NCBI RefSeq assembly: GCF_019879105.1
Contig: NZ_CP082247.1
Location: forward strand, 124,001-188,000
Length of the DNA: 64,000 bases
Direction: 5' to 3'
DNA from: Natrinema sp. SYSU A 869
GTDB taxonomy: Archaea > Halobacteriota > Halobacteria > Halobacteriales > Natrialbaceae
Part shown: one piece after another, positions 9,060 to 17,880 of the stretch
Layout of the letters: every line of letters begins with the position of its first letter
Position numbering within the stretch: the first letter of the stretch is position 1
Notes under the pieces: generated by a model
Seen by the model: the letters and a program-made list of their open reading frames with translations, nothing else
Databases searched by the model: none
Told to the model about the DNA's origin: nothing
Made by a program: the position numbers and the translations under genes

Positions 9060-9310
9060 CTTCGGTGACGTTCTCCCCGGCGGAAACGCCGAGGCTTCCC
9101 GTACCGTAGGTGGGATATTTGCCGGTCTACGATACGACCTGTTCTCTCGTGCGAAACGTCCCGCTTTCGCGGTCGAACAGGTGTACCGATGGCTGTGTCG
9201 TTCGAAAGGCGCTTTGCGCCTTTCGCGATGACGAGAGAGCAAAGCTCTCTCGAACCACCACACAGCCGTTCTCCTATCCGCGCCATGCGGACTCGGAGTT
9301 ATGAATGGAC
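9060..9310 (-). pseudogene. IS1341/IS605-type right-end and TnpB tail remnant
   Basis: The minus strand contains VHLFDRESGTFRTREQVVS followed by a stop, matching the TnpB tail at 39707 onward (SVHLFDRSEGCFAPREQVV). A GC hairpin with the GGCGGAAACGCC core near 9080 corresponds to the right-end hairpin of such elements, and the sequence closely resembles 62996-63060. Inside the remnant, 9199-9255 is an insertion of two perfect hairpins. The TnpB body is absent. Confidence 0.7.
9191..9267. repeat. Three-way-junction palindrome (paired-hairpin insertion)
   Basis: Outer stem GGCTGTG (9191-9197) pairs with CACAGCC (9261-9267). Inside are a perfect 10-bp hairpin CGAAAGGCGC/GCGCCTTTCG with loop TTT (9203-9225) and a perfect 9-bp hairpin CGAGAGAGC/GCTCTCTCG with loop AAA (9232-9252). 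The homologous site near 39780 has only a simple 5-bp stem, so the block is an insertion. Confidence 0.7.
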
Positions 9311-9322
9311 GTCCTTTATAAT

Positions 9323-9363
9323 CTACTTAAGCGGCTCGAGCGGTCCTTGAAACCGTTAAGTAG
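9323..9363. repeat. Imperfect inverted repeat upstream of PadR 3' end
   Basis: CTACTTAA followed by GCGG pairs with CCG followed by TTAAGTAG across about 20 nt. It could be a remnant of the neighbouring element's end or a transcription terminator; the sequence does not decide. Confidence 0.4.
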
Positions 9364-9438
9364 TCAGTTTTTGTTCCGTCTGCTTGCCAGTGTTTTCTGA
9401 CTGCTACTCAAGACAGCAGCGAGTACTGTTCCCGATAG

Positions 9439-9711
9439 TTAGTCGATATACAGCGCTTTCCACTCTTTTCGGTCCTGGATAGCCCGCTCACCATCTTCTG
9501 TAAGTGCGTAATAGTTGGTTCTCCTATCGAGTTGACCCTTTTCGACAAGTTCTTTGTTGACAATAGTATCGAGATTCGGATACAGCCGTCCGTGATTGAT
9601 CTCGCTACTATAATACTGCTCGATTTCGCCTTTGACATCCTGTCCAGATGGGCGATCAGCGCCAGCGATCACGTATAAGAGGTCTCGTTGAAACCCCGTG
9701 AGATCATCCAT
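9439..9711 (-). CDS. PadR-family transcriptional regulator (paralogue 1)
   Basis: This 90-residue winged-helix protein follows the PadR pattern: LTGFQRDLLYVIAGADRPSG, a recognition segment INHGRLYPNLDTIVNKELVEKG, and a wing RRTNYYALTEDGERAI. It lacks the C-terminal dimerisation helix of long PadR proteins, as is usual for the small haloarchaeal type. It is a close paralogue of the gene at 10104. No target gene is adjacent; the neighbours are transposon remnants. Confidence 0.85.
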   Translation of the reverse strand: MDDLTGFQRDLLYVIAGADRPSGQDVKGEIEQYYSSEINHGRLYPNLDTIVNKELVEKGQLDRRTNYYALTEDGERAIQDRKEWKALYID

Positions 9712-10103
9712 ATCATGTCTTTGTAACTACCATGGTTTTGTTATTCACTCGTAAAGTGGTGTAAGCGTACACAACTGTTCGTTCCTTTATGTCGCTACGC
9801 GAATTAGCCAATAGAGTAACGCATCTCTCGTGAGTGTCGGTGAAGACACTACGCTCTTACTCTGAAAGCGACAGTTCAACCTGGTCAAACAAACTTCGGT
9901 GCCTACTCGAGCAAATTGAAACGAATGCTTCTCATTCTACGTTCCTTCAGTGGATCAGAACTGTATCTGCTATCCTTTCTACCCACATATTGGACTCGAA
10001 TAGGACAAGAGCCAACGATACCGGTATTTCGTCGATCAAAGATGATTGGCTTTACGACTGGCAGACATACCACTCGAGTCTGCCGATTATTCTACTCGCT
10101 CCG
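9712..10103. other. Intergenic region without a recognisable gene
   Basis: The open frames here show no family features, start context or conserved motifs. The 9712-9790 part probably holds the promoter of the first PadR gene. Nothing else was identified. Confidence 0.5.
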
Positions 10104-10397
10104 TCACTCAGATTCTGAGGGTAACTCGTCAACGTACTGGTCTTCCCACCCCCGTCGAGCCTCGAGTTCACGGCGGCCACGAGCGGTGACTGTGTAGTAA
10201 TTCGTTCGCTGGTCGAGTTCGCCTTTCTCGACGAGGCCCTTGTCGACGATTTCATCGAGGTTCGGATAGAGCCGTCCGTGGTGAATCTCTTTCTCGTAAT
10301 ACTCTTCGAGTTCGTCTTTGATTGCGAGTCCGTGTGGATCGTCCTGCCCGGCGATCGTGTATAACAGGTCACGCTGGAAGCCAGTAAGATCGTACAT
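10104..10397 (-). CDS. PadR-family transcriptional regulator (paralogue 2)
   Basis: The 97-residue protein begins MYDLTGFQRDLLYTIAGQDD and contains IHHGRLYPNLDEIVDKGLVEKG and a wing QRTNYYTVTARGRREL. It is strongly similar to the protein at 9439, so the two arose by duplication. The ATG at 10397 is chosen because the in-frame extension upstream is not conserved in its paralogue. Short PadR proteins of this kind bind DNA as dimers, often near their own promoter. No regulated neighbour is evident. Confidence 0.86.
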   Translation of the reverse strand: MYDLTGFQRDLLYTIAGQDDPHGLAIKDELEEYYEKEIHHGRLYPNLDEIVDKGLVEKGELDQRTNYYTVTARGRRELEARRGWEDQYVDELPSESE

Positions 10398-10739
10398 ATC
10401 GGCATTTCTGTGTATTGACGGATAAGGATTCCGAGAAGAGACGAAAGAAAGGATATAGCGCATGGAGGACGCCTCGGTCATGTAGGCTTCTCCTGACAGG
10501 GCCTTACTGAGAGGAATAGCTACGCACTGGTATCGTGTCTGGAAGACTATCACTCAGCTCTACTATCGGTCAGATTGATTAGATTTTGTAGAGCGAGAGT
10601 GGACATCACGTCAGCTACTGGAGCTTGGTATTTGACTCCATCTTGCTTTATTATATCTTTTAAATATAGTTCGAGAAATAGAGATGTTTGGTGTCAAAAC
10701 GTAGTCCCTGATTGGATTTAAGTGTGATCTACAGCCAGC
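10398..10739. other. AT-rich intergenic stretch
   Basis: It contains an AT-rich run around 10650-10680 (TTTATTATATCTTTTAAATA), which could be promoter-like, but no gene reads out of it. It precedes a decayed IS6 transposase. Confidence 0.4.
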
Positions 10740-11130
10740 AGTTGACGCAACTCCGAACTACGTTGTGCTTTCAGTCAGGATCAACGGCGACTGGTCTTGG
10801 GCGTACGCTACAATAGATTGAGAGTCGAAGCTGATTCTCGATTCGCAGTCTTTGGATGTCGAGGTACCGGTCCAGTTGCCTCGCTCCTGTATCGATTGAC
10901 CGAGAACCCCCGATCTTTCCGAAACCGTTATTTCTCGTCGATAATTGCGGCTATCTCACTGTTCTCTCTCGGTTAGAGTTGTGCGATCACCTTTATTATT
11001 CGAGAATCGTTGCATCGGAAAGTAACATCACACACGCAAGATACAACTGATCGCTTCCACAATTCATGAGTCAGCAGTCGGTCAAGCGCCCGAGTGTGCC
11101 TTGAACATTTTATACATTACTATAATACAC
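10740..11130 (+). pseudogene. Second, older IS6-family transposase remnant
   Basis: Frame-joined translation gives VRINGDWSWAYATID, ESKLILDSQSL, LFLVDNCGYLTVLSRLELC and, at DNA level, the segment for DRFHNS near 11050. It aligns segment by segment with the remnant at 5520-6240 but has more stops and indels, so it is an older copy. Only the middle and C-terminal parts of the DDE domain remain. Confidence 0.72.
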
Positions 11131-11210
11131 AACGGCTATATCCATCTTTTAGCGGACAAACGCTAGCAGAGGTGCTAAACTAGTCAGTACCAATGTACTA
11201 TTCGTGTCTT

Positions 11211-12098
11211 TTATTCTATATCCCGCCAGCTTCGCTGGGGTTCCCAGTTGAGAAGAGTTGTACTCTTCGAGAGATCGAACAATCCATCATACCCCTCGAG
11301 TTCACTGTGATGCTCAGTGTGAGGGAAATACTCGGCGACTAGGTCCTTCGTCGGAGCATCGGCCGCGGTATCTCCCGCGACGGCCCAGAAAGCCTCGTGA
11401 CCGTCGAAATCAGCTTCAACGGCCTTGCGTGCGACGACGACTGCATCGTCGATATGGAGATACGAGAACAGGACGTCACGACCGGTTGCCGGGTGTACCT
11501 CTGAGAGTGCAGCGAGCGAACGGTCGGTATCGATGAAGTGCTCGTGCATTTCTTCCTCGTTCATTACCCACGGGTACCGTAGCGAGGCGATGGTCAGGTC
11601 CGTCGAGGGTCGGCGACCGATGCCGTCGGCAGTCACTTCCATCGCGTGTTTGGCGATACCGTATGCATCATCCGGTGTACGGGGATGATTCTCGTCGACA
11701 GGGAGATATCGAACGTCGGCGTCTCGCTCTTGGTGTTCGCTCCCAATCGCGTTGATACTAGACGGAAGACAGACGGATTCGAGCCCGAGAGAATCAGCCG
11801 CTTCGAGAACGTGACTCGCCGACATCACGCTGCTCTCGTACACTTGGTAGTCGGGATGGTTGTACGGTTCCGGGATGGTACCCATGTGGATCACGGCGTC
11901 GGCATCGGTTTTCGCGATGGCGCTATACGTCTCACCGGCATCGAGTAGGTCGGTCGTAATGTAGGTATCCGAGAACTCCTCGCTGCGCTTGCCACGCGAA
12001 ATATTCGCTGTCTCGTAGCCGCGGTCAGCGAGGTGCTCGAGGACCGCTGACCCGATCTTGCCGTTACCGCCAGTTACTGCGATTGTGTTGAGCGTCAT
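11211..12098 (-). CDS. NAD-dependent epimerase/dehydratase-family SDR, uronate-dehydrogenase-like
   Basis: The 295-residue extended SDR has a Rossmann motif TGGNGKIG (9-16), the active-site serines PSSIN (about 113) and the YGIAK motif (about 145). AVIHMGTIPEP and a substrate loop with RYPWVM fit the uronate dehydrogenase and related sugar-oxidising SDRs. It is the last gene of a minus-strand sugar-acid cluster starting at 17776. Oxidation of a hexuronate or aldose to a lactone is a reasonable role, since a lactonase and dehydratases are nearby, but an epimerase function cannot be excluded. Confidence 0.72.
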   Translation of the reverse strand: MTLNTIAVTGGNGKIGSAVLEHLADRGYETANISRGKRSEEFSDTYITTDLLDAGETYSAIAKTDADAVIHMGTIPEPYNHPDYQVYESSVMSASHVLEAADSLGLESVCLPSSINAIGSEHQERDADVRYLPVDENHPRTPDDAYGIAKHAMEVTADGIGRRPSTDLTIASLRYPWVMNEEEMHEHFIDTDRSLAALSEVHPATGRDVLFSYLHIDDAVVVARKAVEADFDGHEAFWAVAGDTAADAPTKDLVAEYFPHTEHHSELEGYDGLFDLSKSTTLLNWEPQRSWRDIE

Positions 12099-12133
12099 CT
12101 GTGTCTGTTTGTATCCACTGTGGTCAGATTCTG

Positions 12134-13150
12134 TTACTCCAAGAGCCCCTTGATGTAGCCGATGGCGAACAATCGACCCATATCGGTGTAGCCTGCCATC
12201 GCGTCTTCACGGTCTTCCTCACCGACCATTCGAGGCACGTGGTCGGGGCGGATCGGCCCGTCGAAGCCCGCCTCTTGATACGCCTCGATGGCGGCTTTCA
12301 TGTCGGTCGGTCCCTCGTCGTGCCAGGTTTCGACGAAGTTCCGGTCGTCTCCCTCAACGTCACGGAAGTGGACGAAATGAATCCGATCACCGAATTCGCG
12401 AATCGTCTCGGGAATGTCTGCCTCCATCGCGGAGAAGTTCCCCTGACAGAACGTCACGCCATGACGCGGACTATCGTACATCTCGAGGATACGTCGGTAG
12501 TCGTCGACGGACGTGACGATGCGGGGAACGCCTCGGACCGGCGAAGTCGGGGGATCATCCGGGTGGAGCGCAAGGTTCACACCAGCTTCCTCCGCGACCG
12601 GGACGATTCGATCGAGGAAGTACTGGAGGTTGTCCCATAACTCCTCCTCGGTGATGTCCGCAGCCTCGTGGTCGGGAGCGCGCTCCATCCATTCGTGGTC
12701 GTAGCCGATACGTTGGGAGTCTCCTCGGCCGGGCAGTGAATCTGACGTACGGATTACGCCGAGAGGATTCTCGGTCCACACCCAGCAATAGGTGTCGATG
12801 TCGAGTCTCCCCATGTTTCGAATCAGTGTTTTGACGGTCGCGATCTCCTCGTCGCGCCCCTCTTTTCCGAGCACGGTCCTTTCCATCGGTGGGCGATCCT
12901 CGACGACATCGAGCGAGAAACCGTGGTCGGCAAAGCGGTTTCTCGTACGCATCAGCGTCTCGTATTCCCACCACCTGTCGACACCCCAGAACCGGACGAC
13001 GGCCGTATTGAGGCCGAGTTGTTTCGCAATCGTCCAGCGACGGTCCGGTTTGGGGGGCAACATGACTGTTGGGTCCATTACATCCGAGTCACCGCTGTCC
13101 ATCCTCATTGATATTACGGAGTCAGTCGTAGAGGACGAGTCGTTACTCAC
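12134..13150 (-). CDS. uxuA: Mannonate dehydratase (UxuA)
   Basis: UxuA converts D-mannonate to 2-keto-3-deoxygluconate. The 338-residue product has the family's TIM-barrel signatures: AKQLGLNTAVVRFWG, ALHPDDPP, TFCQGNFS, HFVHFRDVEG and RPDHVPRM, with the His/Cys/Asp metal ligands. The longest frame starts with a GTG that overlaps the upstream isomerase stop by 8 bp. Internal ATGs at 13108, 13102 and 13078 give starts closer to the usual family N-terminus (MDPTVMLPPKPD), so the true start may be one of these. The product would enter the haloarchaeal semi-phosphorylative Entner-Doudoroff route; KDG kinase and aldolase are not in this window. Confidence 0.88.
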   Translation of the reverse strand: MSNDSSSTTDSVISMRMDSGDSDVMDPTVMLPPKPDRRWTIAKQLGLNTAVVRFWGVDRWWEYETLMRTRNRFADHGFSLDVVEDRPPMERTVLGKEGRDEEIATVKTLIRNMGRLDIDTYCWVWTENPLGVIRTSDSLPGRGDSQRIGYDHEWMERAPDHEAADITEEELWDNLQYFLDRIVPVAEEAGVNLALHPDDPPTSPVRGVPRIVTSVDDYRRILEMYDSPRHGVTFCQGNFSAMEADIPETIREFGDRIHFVHFRDVEGDDRNFVETWHDEGPTDMKAAIEAYQEAGFDGPIRPDHVPRMVGEEDREDAMAGYTDMGRLFAIGYIKGLLE

Positions 13151-14366
13151 GGTCGCTCACCCTTCGTGCGGAGCGCCAACCCTCGTAGTACGCACTCGCT
13201 GGATGGTAGTCGGGTTCGACGACGGGAAGATCCGGCTCAACGGGGTTGCCACCGTCTTCAGGGGCAAGCCGTTTTTCATACCAGACTCCGTCAGGGCCGC
13301 AATATTCGTCGACACGATCGACTAGCCGCCGCTCCCAGCGACGAAGGCGGTCGACCTCGTCATCGTGGCCGTACGCATCGGCTCGTTCAGCGAGGACAGC
13401 GGATGCGCCGATAGCTTCCGCGAGCGCCCAGCCGTACTGATCGGGAACGATGGCGTCTCCATCAGCGTTGACGGTGTACGCGAATCCTGATTCAGTCCAT
13501 CCGAGTTCGATTGCGGTGTCGAATAGCGCTAACGCGCGAGCGAACCATCCCTCGTCGGGTACGGTTTCCGTGTCTCCCTCGTCGTAGCGGTCGAGCAGCG
13601 CGAGGAACTTCGCCCACTCGACGTGATGGCCGGGCTGGTAGCCTGGTGGGCGGAACTGGTGACGGGGTTCGTCTGCGTTGTACTCGAAGTCATGCTCCCA
13701 CTCGTCCGTGTAGTGTTCCCAGAGCAGTCCGTCAGTTTCGGCCGCGAGTTCAACCGTGATTACATTGGCGAGATGGCGCGTCCGTTCAAGGTACCGTTCA
13801 TCATCGGTTGCCTCATAGGCGGCCAGATACGCCTCGCAAGCGTGCATGTTGGCGTTCTGTCCACGGTAGGCTTCTCGTTCAGTCCAGTCGACGTCGCAGT
13901 CGCTGCGGAGCATACCGGCGTCGTCCCGGAAGCGTCTCTCAAGGAGTTCGTGGGTTGCCTCGAGGTCGGCCGCAGCACCCTCGATACCGGCGGCCGTCGC
14001 ACGGGCGTATGCGAGGAGCACGAACGCATGCCCGTATGCGGAGCGGGTTCGGTCGAGCGGTTCGCCTTCGCCGTCGACGATGAGGTGGTATCCGTTGCCG
14101 TCGTCGGCACCGTGCCCGTCGCGGAGGAATTCGATACCGTGTTGGGCTGCGTCGACGCACCAATCCGGCCCATCAACGAGGGCTCCCGCCGAAAAGTTCG
14201 CTATCGATCGGCAAGTCGCGACGAGATGTCGACGGTGGTCGGTGTACGGCTCGCCTGTCATCGGGTGTAGTAATCGGAAGCCGCGGTCGGCCAGGGCATC
14301 AGGGTACTGAATCCTAAGCGTCGTGAGGAGTCCTGCCCGCCGTTCCTCAGCTATACTCGTTTCCAT
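13143..14366 (-). CDS. AGE-family sugar isomerase/epimerase
   Basis: The 407-residue alpha/alpha-barrel protein belongs to the N-acylglucosamine 2-epimerase family. Conserved catalytic-site histidines appear in YGHAF, NANMHACEAYLA, QPGHHVEWAKF and YHPASAYYEGWR, the set seen in the mannose isomerase/YihS branch. It therefore probably isomerises an aldose such as mannose, lyxose or a 6-deoxyhexose to the ketose rather than acting on N-acetylsugars. It sits between the lactonase and mannonate dehydratase genes. In this island it could be the isomerase supplying a ketose to the distant kinase and aldolase genes; this is inference. Confidence 0.8.
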   Translation of the reverse strand: METSIAEERRAGLLTTLRIQYPDALADRGFRLLHPMTGEPYTDHRRHLVATCRSIANFSAGALVDGPDWCVDAAQHGIEFLRDGHGADDGNGYHLIVDGEGEPLDRTRSAYGHAFVLLAYARATAAGIEGAAADLEATHELLERRFRDDAGMLRSDCDVDWTEREAYRGQNANMHACEAYLAAYEATDDERYLERTRHLANVITVELAAETDGLLWEHYTDEWEHDFEYNADEPRHQFRPPGYQPGHHVEWAKFLALLDRYDEGDTETVPDEGWFARALALFDTAIELGWTESGFAYTVNADGDAIVPDQYGWALAEAIGASAVLAERADAYGHDDEVDRLRRWERRLVDRVDEYCGPDGVWYEKRLAPEDGGNPVEPDLPVVEPDYHPASAYYEGWRSARRVSDRE

Positions 14367-14472
14367 ACGATTGAATTACAATGATGCGAGTAAAAGCTAT
14401 GGGTTCATTCAAGAGCGGCGGCCGTCTACTAATTCCAGAAACCACTCCGGTTTCGCACAAATCGGTACGCTC

Positions 14473-15335
14473 TCAGACGATTCGCGACCGGAACTCGGGG
14501 ACGCCACTCGAATCCACATCGGGAACGCGGAACAACGCACCCGCGCCGTCACCCTCCGTCGATCTATCCCCATCAGTGAGGGCAGTAGTCACGTAGAGGT
14601 CAGTGTACTCCGGCCCACCGAACGTGACGGACGACACTTTCCGTGCTGGGAACTCGATCTCGGACACTGTCTCTCCGTCCGGGGCATGTCGAACGGCTCT
14701 GTTCCCGTTCCAGCGTACCGACCACACGTGGTCGTTCGCATCGACGGTCATCCCATCCGGTACGCTGCCGTCTTCGGCTGTCTCACGAAATGTTCGCTTG
14801 GTAGATAGTTCTCCCGTCGCTCGGTCGTAATCGAAAGTGTAGATCCGACGTGCCTCGGACTCAGTAAAGAAGAACGTCTCCAGGTCTCGGGAAAACCCCA
14901 TCCCGTTCGGAATGTCAACGTCTTCAACGACGACAGTCGAAGTGCCATCAGTGTCGAGACGATACAGATCTCCGAGGTCCCCGTCCCCGGCATCGTTCCA
15001 CAGAAGACCCGTCCTTCCGGGTCAGCAATAACGTCATTAAATCGCGTGTCAGCGTCGATCTCCGCTACAACGCTCGTTTCGTCGGCACCAGGGACCAGCC
15101 GTTCGACGGTTCGGTATGTAAAGAGGAGGAGTGACCCGTCGGCTTCGATCGTGTATCCTCCGATCGGATCGCCGTTCGTCTCGTAGGTTAGCTCGTACTC
15201 GTCGGTCGCGGGATCGAACGTGAATAGTTGACCGGCAGGGATATCGACCCAGTAGAGTCGTTCCTCGGTCGGGTGCCACAGTGGCCCCTCTCCGGTGTGA
15301 TTTCGGGTGTCAGCGACGCGTGTTGGGTGAGCCAT
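14473..15335 (-). pseudogene. SMP-30/gluconolactonase-like lactonase with a frameshift
   Basis: The first frame (from ATG 15335) reads NHTGEGPLWHPTEERLYWVDIPAG and RFNDVIADPEGRVFCGTMPG, the N-terminal blades and metal ligand of the SMP-30 propeller. The frame is lost at the CCCC run 14985-14988; one missing base restores GDGDLGDLYRLDTDG and the second frame (PNGMGFSRDLETFFFTES, then DVDIP and VPDGMTVDANDHVW). A full-length lactonase of about 287 residues is thus encoded in two frames. Enzymes of this family hydrolyse sugar lactones after aldose or uronate oxidation, matching the neighbouring dehydrogenases. It may be inactive, or the run may be a sequence error. Confidence 0.8.
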
Positions 15336-15506
15336 GACAGGTATTTTTCACTCGCATACTTAATATCTGGTGTTGGATTCGGACTCCACGTCCAGCGGTG
15401 AGAGCCGCAGTTCATTACTGCGACCATGATTCTCGCCCGCCTCGCAAGTGCTACAATCGAGACTGTGGTTCAGAAGATCGATTTCTGCGACGCCGCCAAC
15501 GGACGC

Positions 15507-16541
15507 TCACGCATCGTCGACGGAGATCATCCCTTTGACGACGGTCGGTTCCGTGGCCCGGGTGAACGCATCGTCGACCGCCGACAGCGAGGACTCGAAG
15601 TCGACGATCCCCCCGACGTCAACGACATCATCGGCCAGCAGGTCAACGGCCGCAGCGTAGGTGTTCTTGTACCGGAAGGATCCGTGGACGTCCAGTTCGT
15701 TGTCGATCACGTCGAGGAAGTCAAACGGAACGTTCGCCTCGTCGGCCAATCCGACTAGCACGATAGTACCACCGCGCCGAATGCCATCTAACGTCGATTC
15801 GATCGACGACTTTGCGCCGGAGGCTTCGACCACGACGTCAGCACCGACACCGTCAGTGTACTCATCGACGGCCGTTTCGACCTCGGTCTCCATGACGTTT
15901 ATTGTAAGGTCGACGCCGCGTTCGCGGGCGAACTCGAGTTTCTCCGAGACGACATCGGTTATGATCACGTCGGTCGCTCCGGCGGCACGAGCAGCTTCGG
16001 CGACCATTAGTCCGATCGGTCCCGCACCGGTGACGAGAACGGTGTCGCCGGTTCCGACATCGCCGCGACGACAGGCGTGAATACCGACCGAAAGCGGTTC
16101 GCACAGCGCCCCTTCGACGGTGGAGACGTTCTCGGGGAGTTCGTAGGCAAAGTCGGCCGGCCAAGACACGTACTCAGCGAATGCGCCGTCGTGTGGCGGG
16201 GTCGCCATGAACACCACGTCCTCACAGAGGTGGTAGTCGCCGTGCTTGCAGTGCTCACAGCGCCGACACGGGACACCGGGTTCCAGAGCGACGCGGTCTC
16301 CGGGCTCGAGATCGGTGACGTTCTCACCGACCTCAACGATCTCGCCAGCGCTCTCGTGGCCGAGGACGAGCGGCTCCTCGACGACGTAGTCACCGATACG
16401 ACCGTGTTCGTAGTAGTGAACGTCTGATCCACAGATACCGACGTCGCGTATCGCGACGAGTACGTCGTTTGGCCCGGGTGTTGGGCGGTCACGTTCCTGC
16501 AGCTCAAACTCCATCGGTTCGACTAACACAGCGGTTCGCAT
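15507..16541 (-). CDS. Zinc-dependent polyol/sugar dehydrogenase (MDR family)
   Basis: The 344-residue medium-chain dehydrogenase resembles sorbitol/xylitol dehydrogenases. It has the catalytic zinc residues in VGICGSDVHYYEHG and GHESAGEIVEVG, the four-cysteine structural zinc lobe CRRCEHCKHGDYHLC, and the NAD-binding motif GAGPIG. It probably interconverts a polyol and ketose, or oxidises an aldose or reduces a keto-acid such as fructuronate. The gene is in the catabolic cluster after the DgoD-like dehydratase gene (about 80 bp gap). A related paralogue is at 25743. Confidence 0.85.
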   Translation of the reverse strand: MRTAVLVEPMEFELQERDRPTPGPNDVLVAIRDVGICGSDVHYYEHGRIGDYVVEEPLVLGHESAGEIVEVGENVTDLEPGDRVALEPGVPCRRCEHCKHGDYHLCEDVVFMATPPHDGAFAEYVSWPADFAYELPENVSTVEGALCEPLSVGIHACRRGDVGTGDTVLVTGAGPIGLMVAEAARAAGATDVIITDVVSEKLEFARERGVDLTINVMETEVETAVDEYTDGVGADVVVEASGAKSSIESTLDGIRRGGTIVLVGLADEANVPFDFLDVIDNELDVHGSFRYKNTYAAAVDLLADDVVDVGGIVDFESSLSAVDDAFTRATEPTVVKGMISVDDA

Positions 16542-16624
16542 GCGTGACGGTTCGACTATCGATTACTAAAGTGTACGGGTCGCTGGCCTCGCGATGGGCA
16601 TTCCGTCCGCGTCGAAGTGGGTGA

Positions 16625-17776
16625 TCACCACTCGGCGATGCTGCCGTCCTCGTGGTGCCAGACTGGATTATACCAGTTGACTTCGGTCTGGGCTTGCTTA
16701 CGAACGTAGCTTTCGTCTATCTCGATCCCGAGACCGGGACCCGTCGGCCGCTCGATGTAGCCATTCTGGAACCTGAACGTCTCCGGATCCTCGAGCAGTG
16801 CCAGGCGTTGGCTCGACTCGGGCGCTTCCACGCCGAGGTCCTGCTCCTGCATGACGACGTTCTGCGAGCAGAACCCGACTTGAAGGCTGGCGGCAAAGGC
16901 GATTGGCCCGATCGGACAGTGTGGGACGACGGCCACGTCGAACGCCTCGGCCAACGAGGCGATCTTCCGCAGTTCGCTGATGCCACCGACGTGAGTGACA
17001 TCCGGTTGGATGACGGAGACGGCGTTGTCGACGAACAGTTGCTTGAACTCGTATCGAGAGTAGAGCCGCTCGCCGACGGCGATGGGAACGGTCGTTCGGT
17101 CGCTTATCGCGGCGAACGAATCGGTATGTTCCGGGAGGAGCGGCTGGTCGATGAACATCAGGTCGTACGGTTCGAGCCGCTGGACGAGTTCGACGGCCAT
17201 CGGCTTCGAGACGCGACCGTGGAAGTCGACACCGAGAAACGCCTCGTCGCCGATGGCGTCCCGGACTGCCGCTACCCGTTCGACGGCGAGGTCGACGGCG
17301 GCGGCCGTCTCCAGCGGCCGGAAATCCTGAACAAAGTTGAGTTTGAACGCGCGGTACCCCTGCTCGTAGTCGTCACGAGCGGCCGTCGCGATGTCTTCCG
17401 GACACTCGCCACCGAGCCACTGGTAGACGAGCATCCGATCGCGGACGTGACCGCCGAGCAGTTCGTGGACCGGCGCGTCGTAATGTCGCCCCTTGATATC
17501 CCAGAGGGCATGGTCGATGCCCGCCAGCGCGCTCATCAGTATCGGACCGCCCCGGAAGTAGCCGCCCTGATAGAGCTTCCGCCAGTGGTACTCCGTCCGG
17601 AGCGGGTCTTCCCCGAGGAGGTACCGCTCTATCAGTTCGCTGACCGCCGTCCGGACCGTCTCGAGCCGCCCCTGAATGATCGGCTCTCCCCATCCGACGA
17701 CCCCGTCGTCGGTCTCTATCTTCAGCAGTAACCACCGCGGGGGAACGGCGAACAGTTCGTAGTCCGTGATTTGCAT
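16625..17776 (-). CDS. Enolase-superfamily sugar-acid dehydratase, galactonate dehydratase-like
   Basis: The 383-residue protein follows the DgoD family from end to end (PPRWLLLKIET, YRGGP-like YFRGGPILMSALAGID, and the C-terminal HEDGSIAEW). Metal and catalytic residues appear in GVDFHGRVSKPM (Asp and His), GERLYSR (Glu) and VVPHCPIGPIA (His). The second metal position, normally IEEP, reads FIDQPLLPE, so Asp replaces Glu. It should dehydrate a six-carbon sugar acid to a 2-keto-3-deoxy acid. It is first in the minus-strand cluster and divergent from the SDR at 17881. The exact sugar acid (galactonate, rhamnonate, fuconate) is unknown. Confidence 0.83.
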   Translation of the reverse strand: MQITDYELFAVPPRWLLLKIETDDGVVGWGEPIIQGRLETVRTAVSELIERYLLGEDPLRTEYHWRKLYQGGYFRGGPILMSALAGIDHALWDIKGRHYDAPVHELLGGHVRDRMLVYQWLGGECPEDIATAARDDYEQGYRAFKLNFVQDFRPLETAAAVDLAVERVAAVRDAIGDEAFLGVDFHGRVSKPMAVELVQRLEPYDLMFIDQPLLPEHTDSFAAISDRTTVPIAVGERLYSRYEFKQLFVDNAVSVIQPDVTHVGGISELRKIASLAEAFDVAVVPHCPIGPIAFAASLQVGFCSQNVVMQEQDLGVEAPESSQRLALLEDPETFRFQNGYIERPTGPGLGIEIDESYVRKQAQTEVNWYNPVWHHEDGSIAEW

Positions 17777-17845
17777 AGCCGTGTTAACTGAGACCGTTCA
17801 CTTGAATGGCCGGGATCACACCGTCGTGTTCCGATGTCACATGGG

Positions 17846-17851
17846 TTTAAA
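17846..17851 (+). promoter_or_regulatory. TATA box of the SDR gene
   Basis: TTTAAA lies 30-35 bp upstream of the ATG at 17881, the spacing expected for a leaderless haloarchaeal transcript. Confidence 0.55.
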
Positions 17852-17880
17852 TTCAGCGGGCACAACAGTACGGGTGTACC

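Noticed and set aside
9191-9267. 77-nt three-way structure as a possible tRNA-like RNA
   Set aside because: It has two arms rather than three, no anticodon or T-loop consensus, and lies inside a TnpB remnant.
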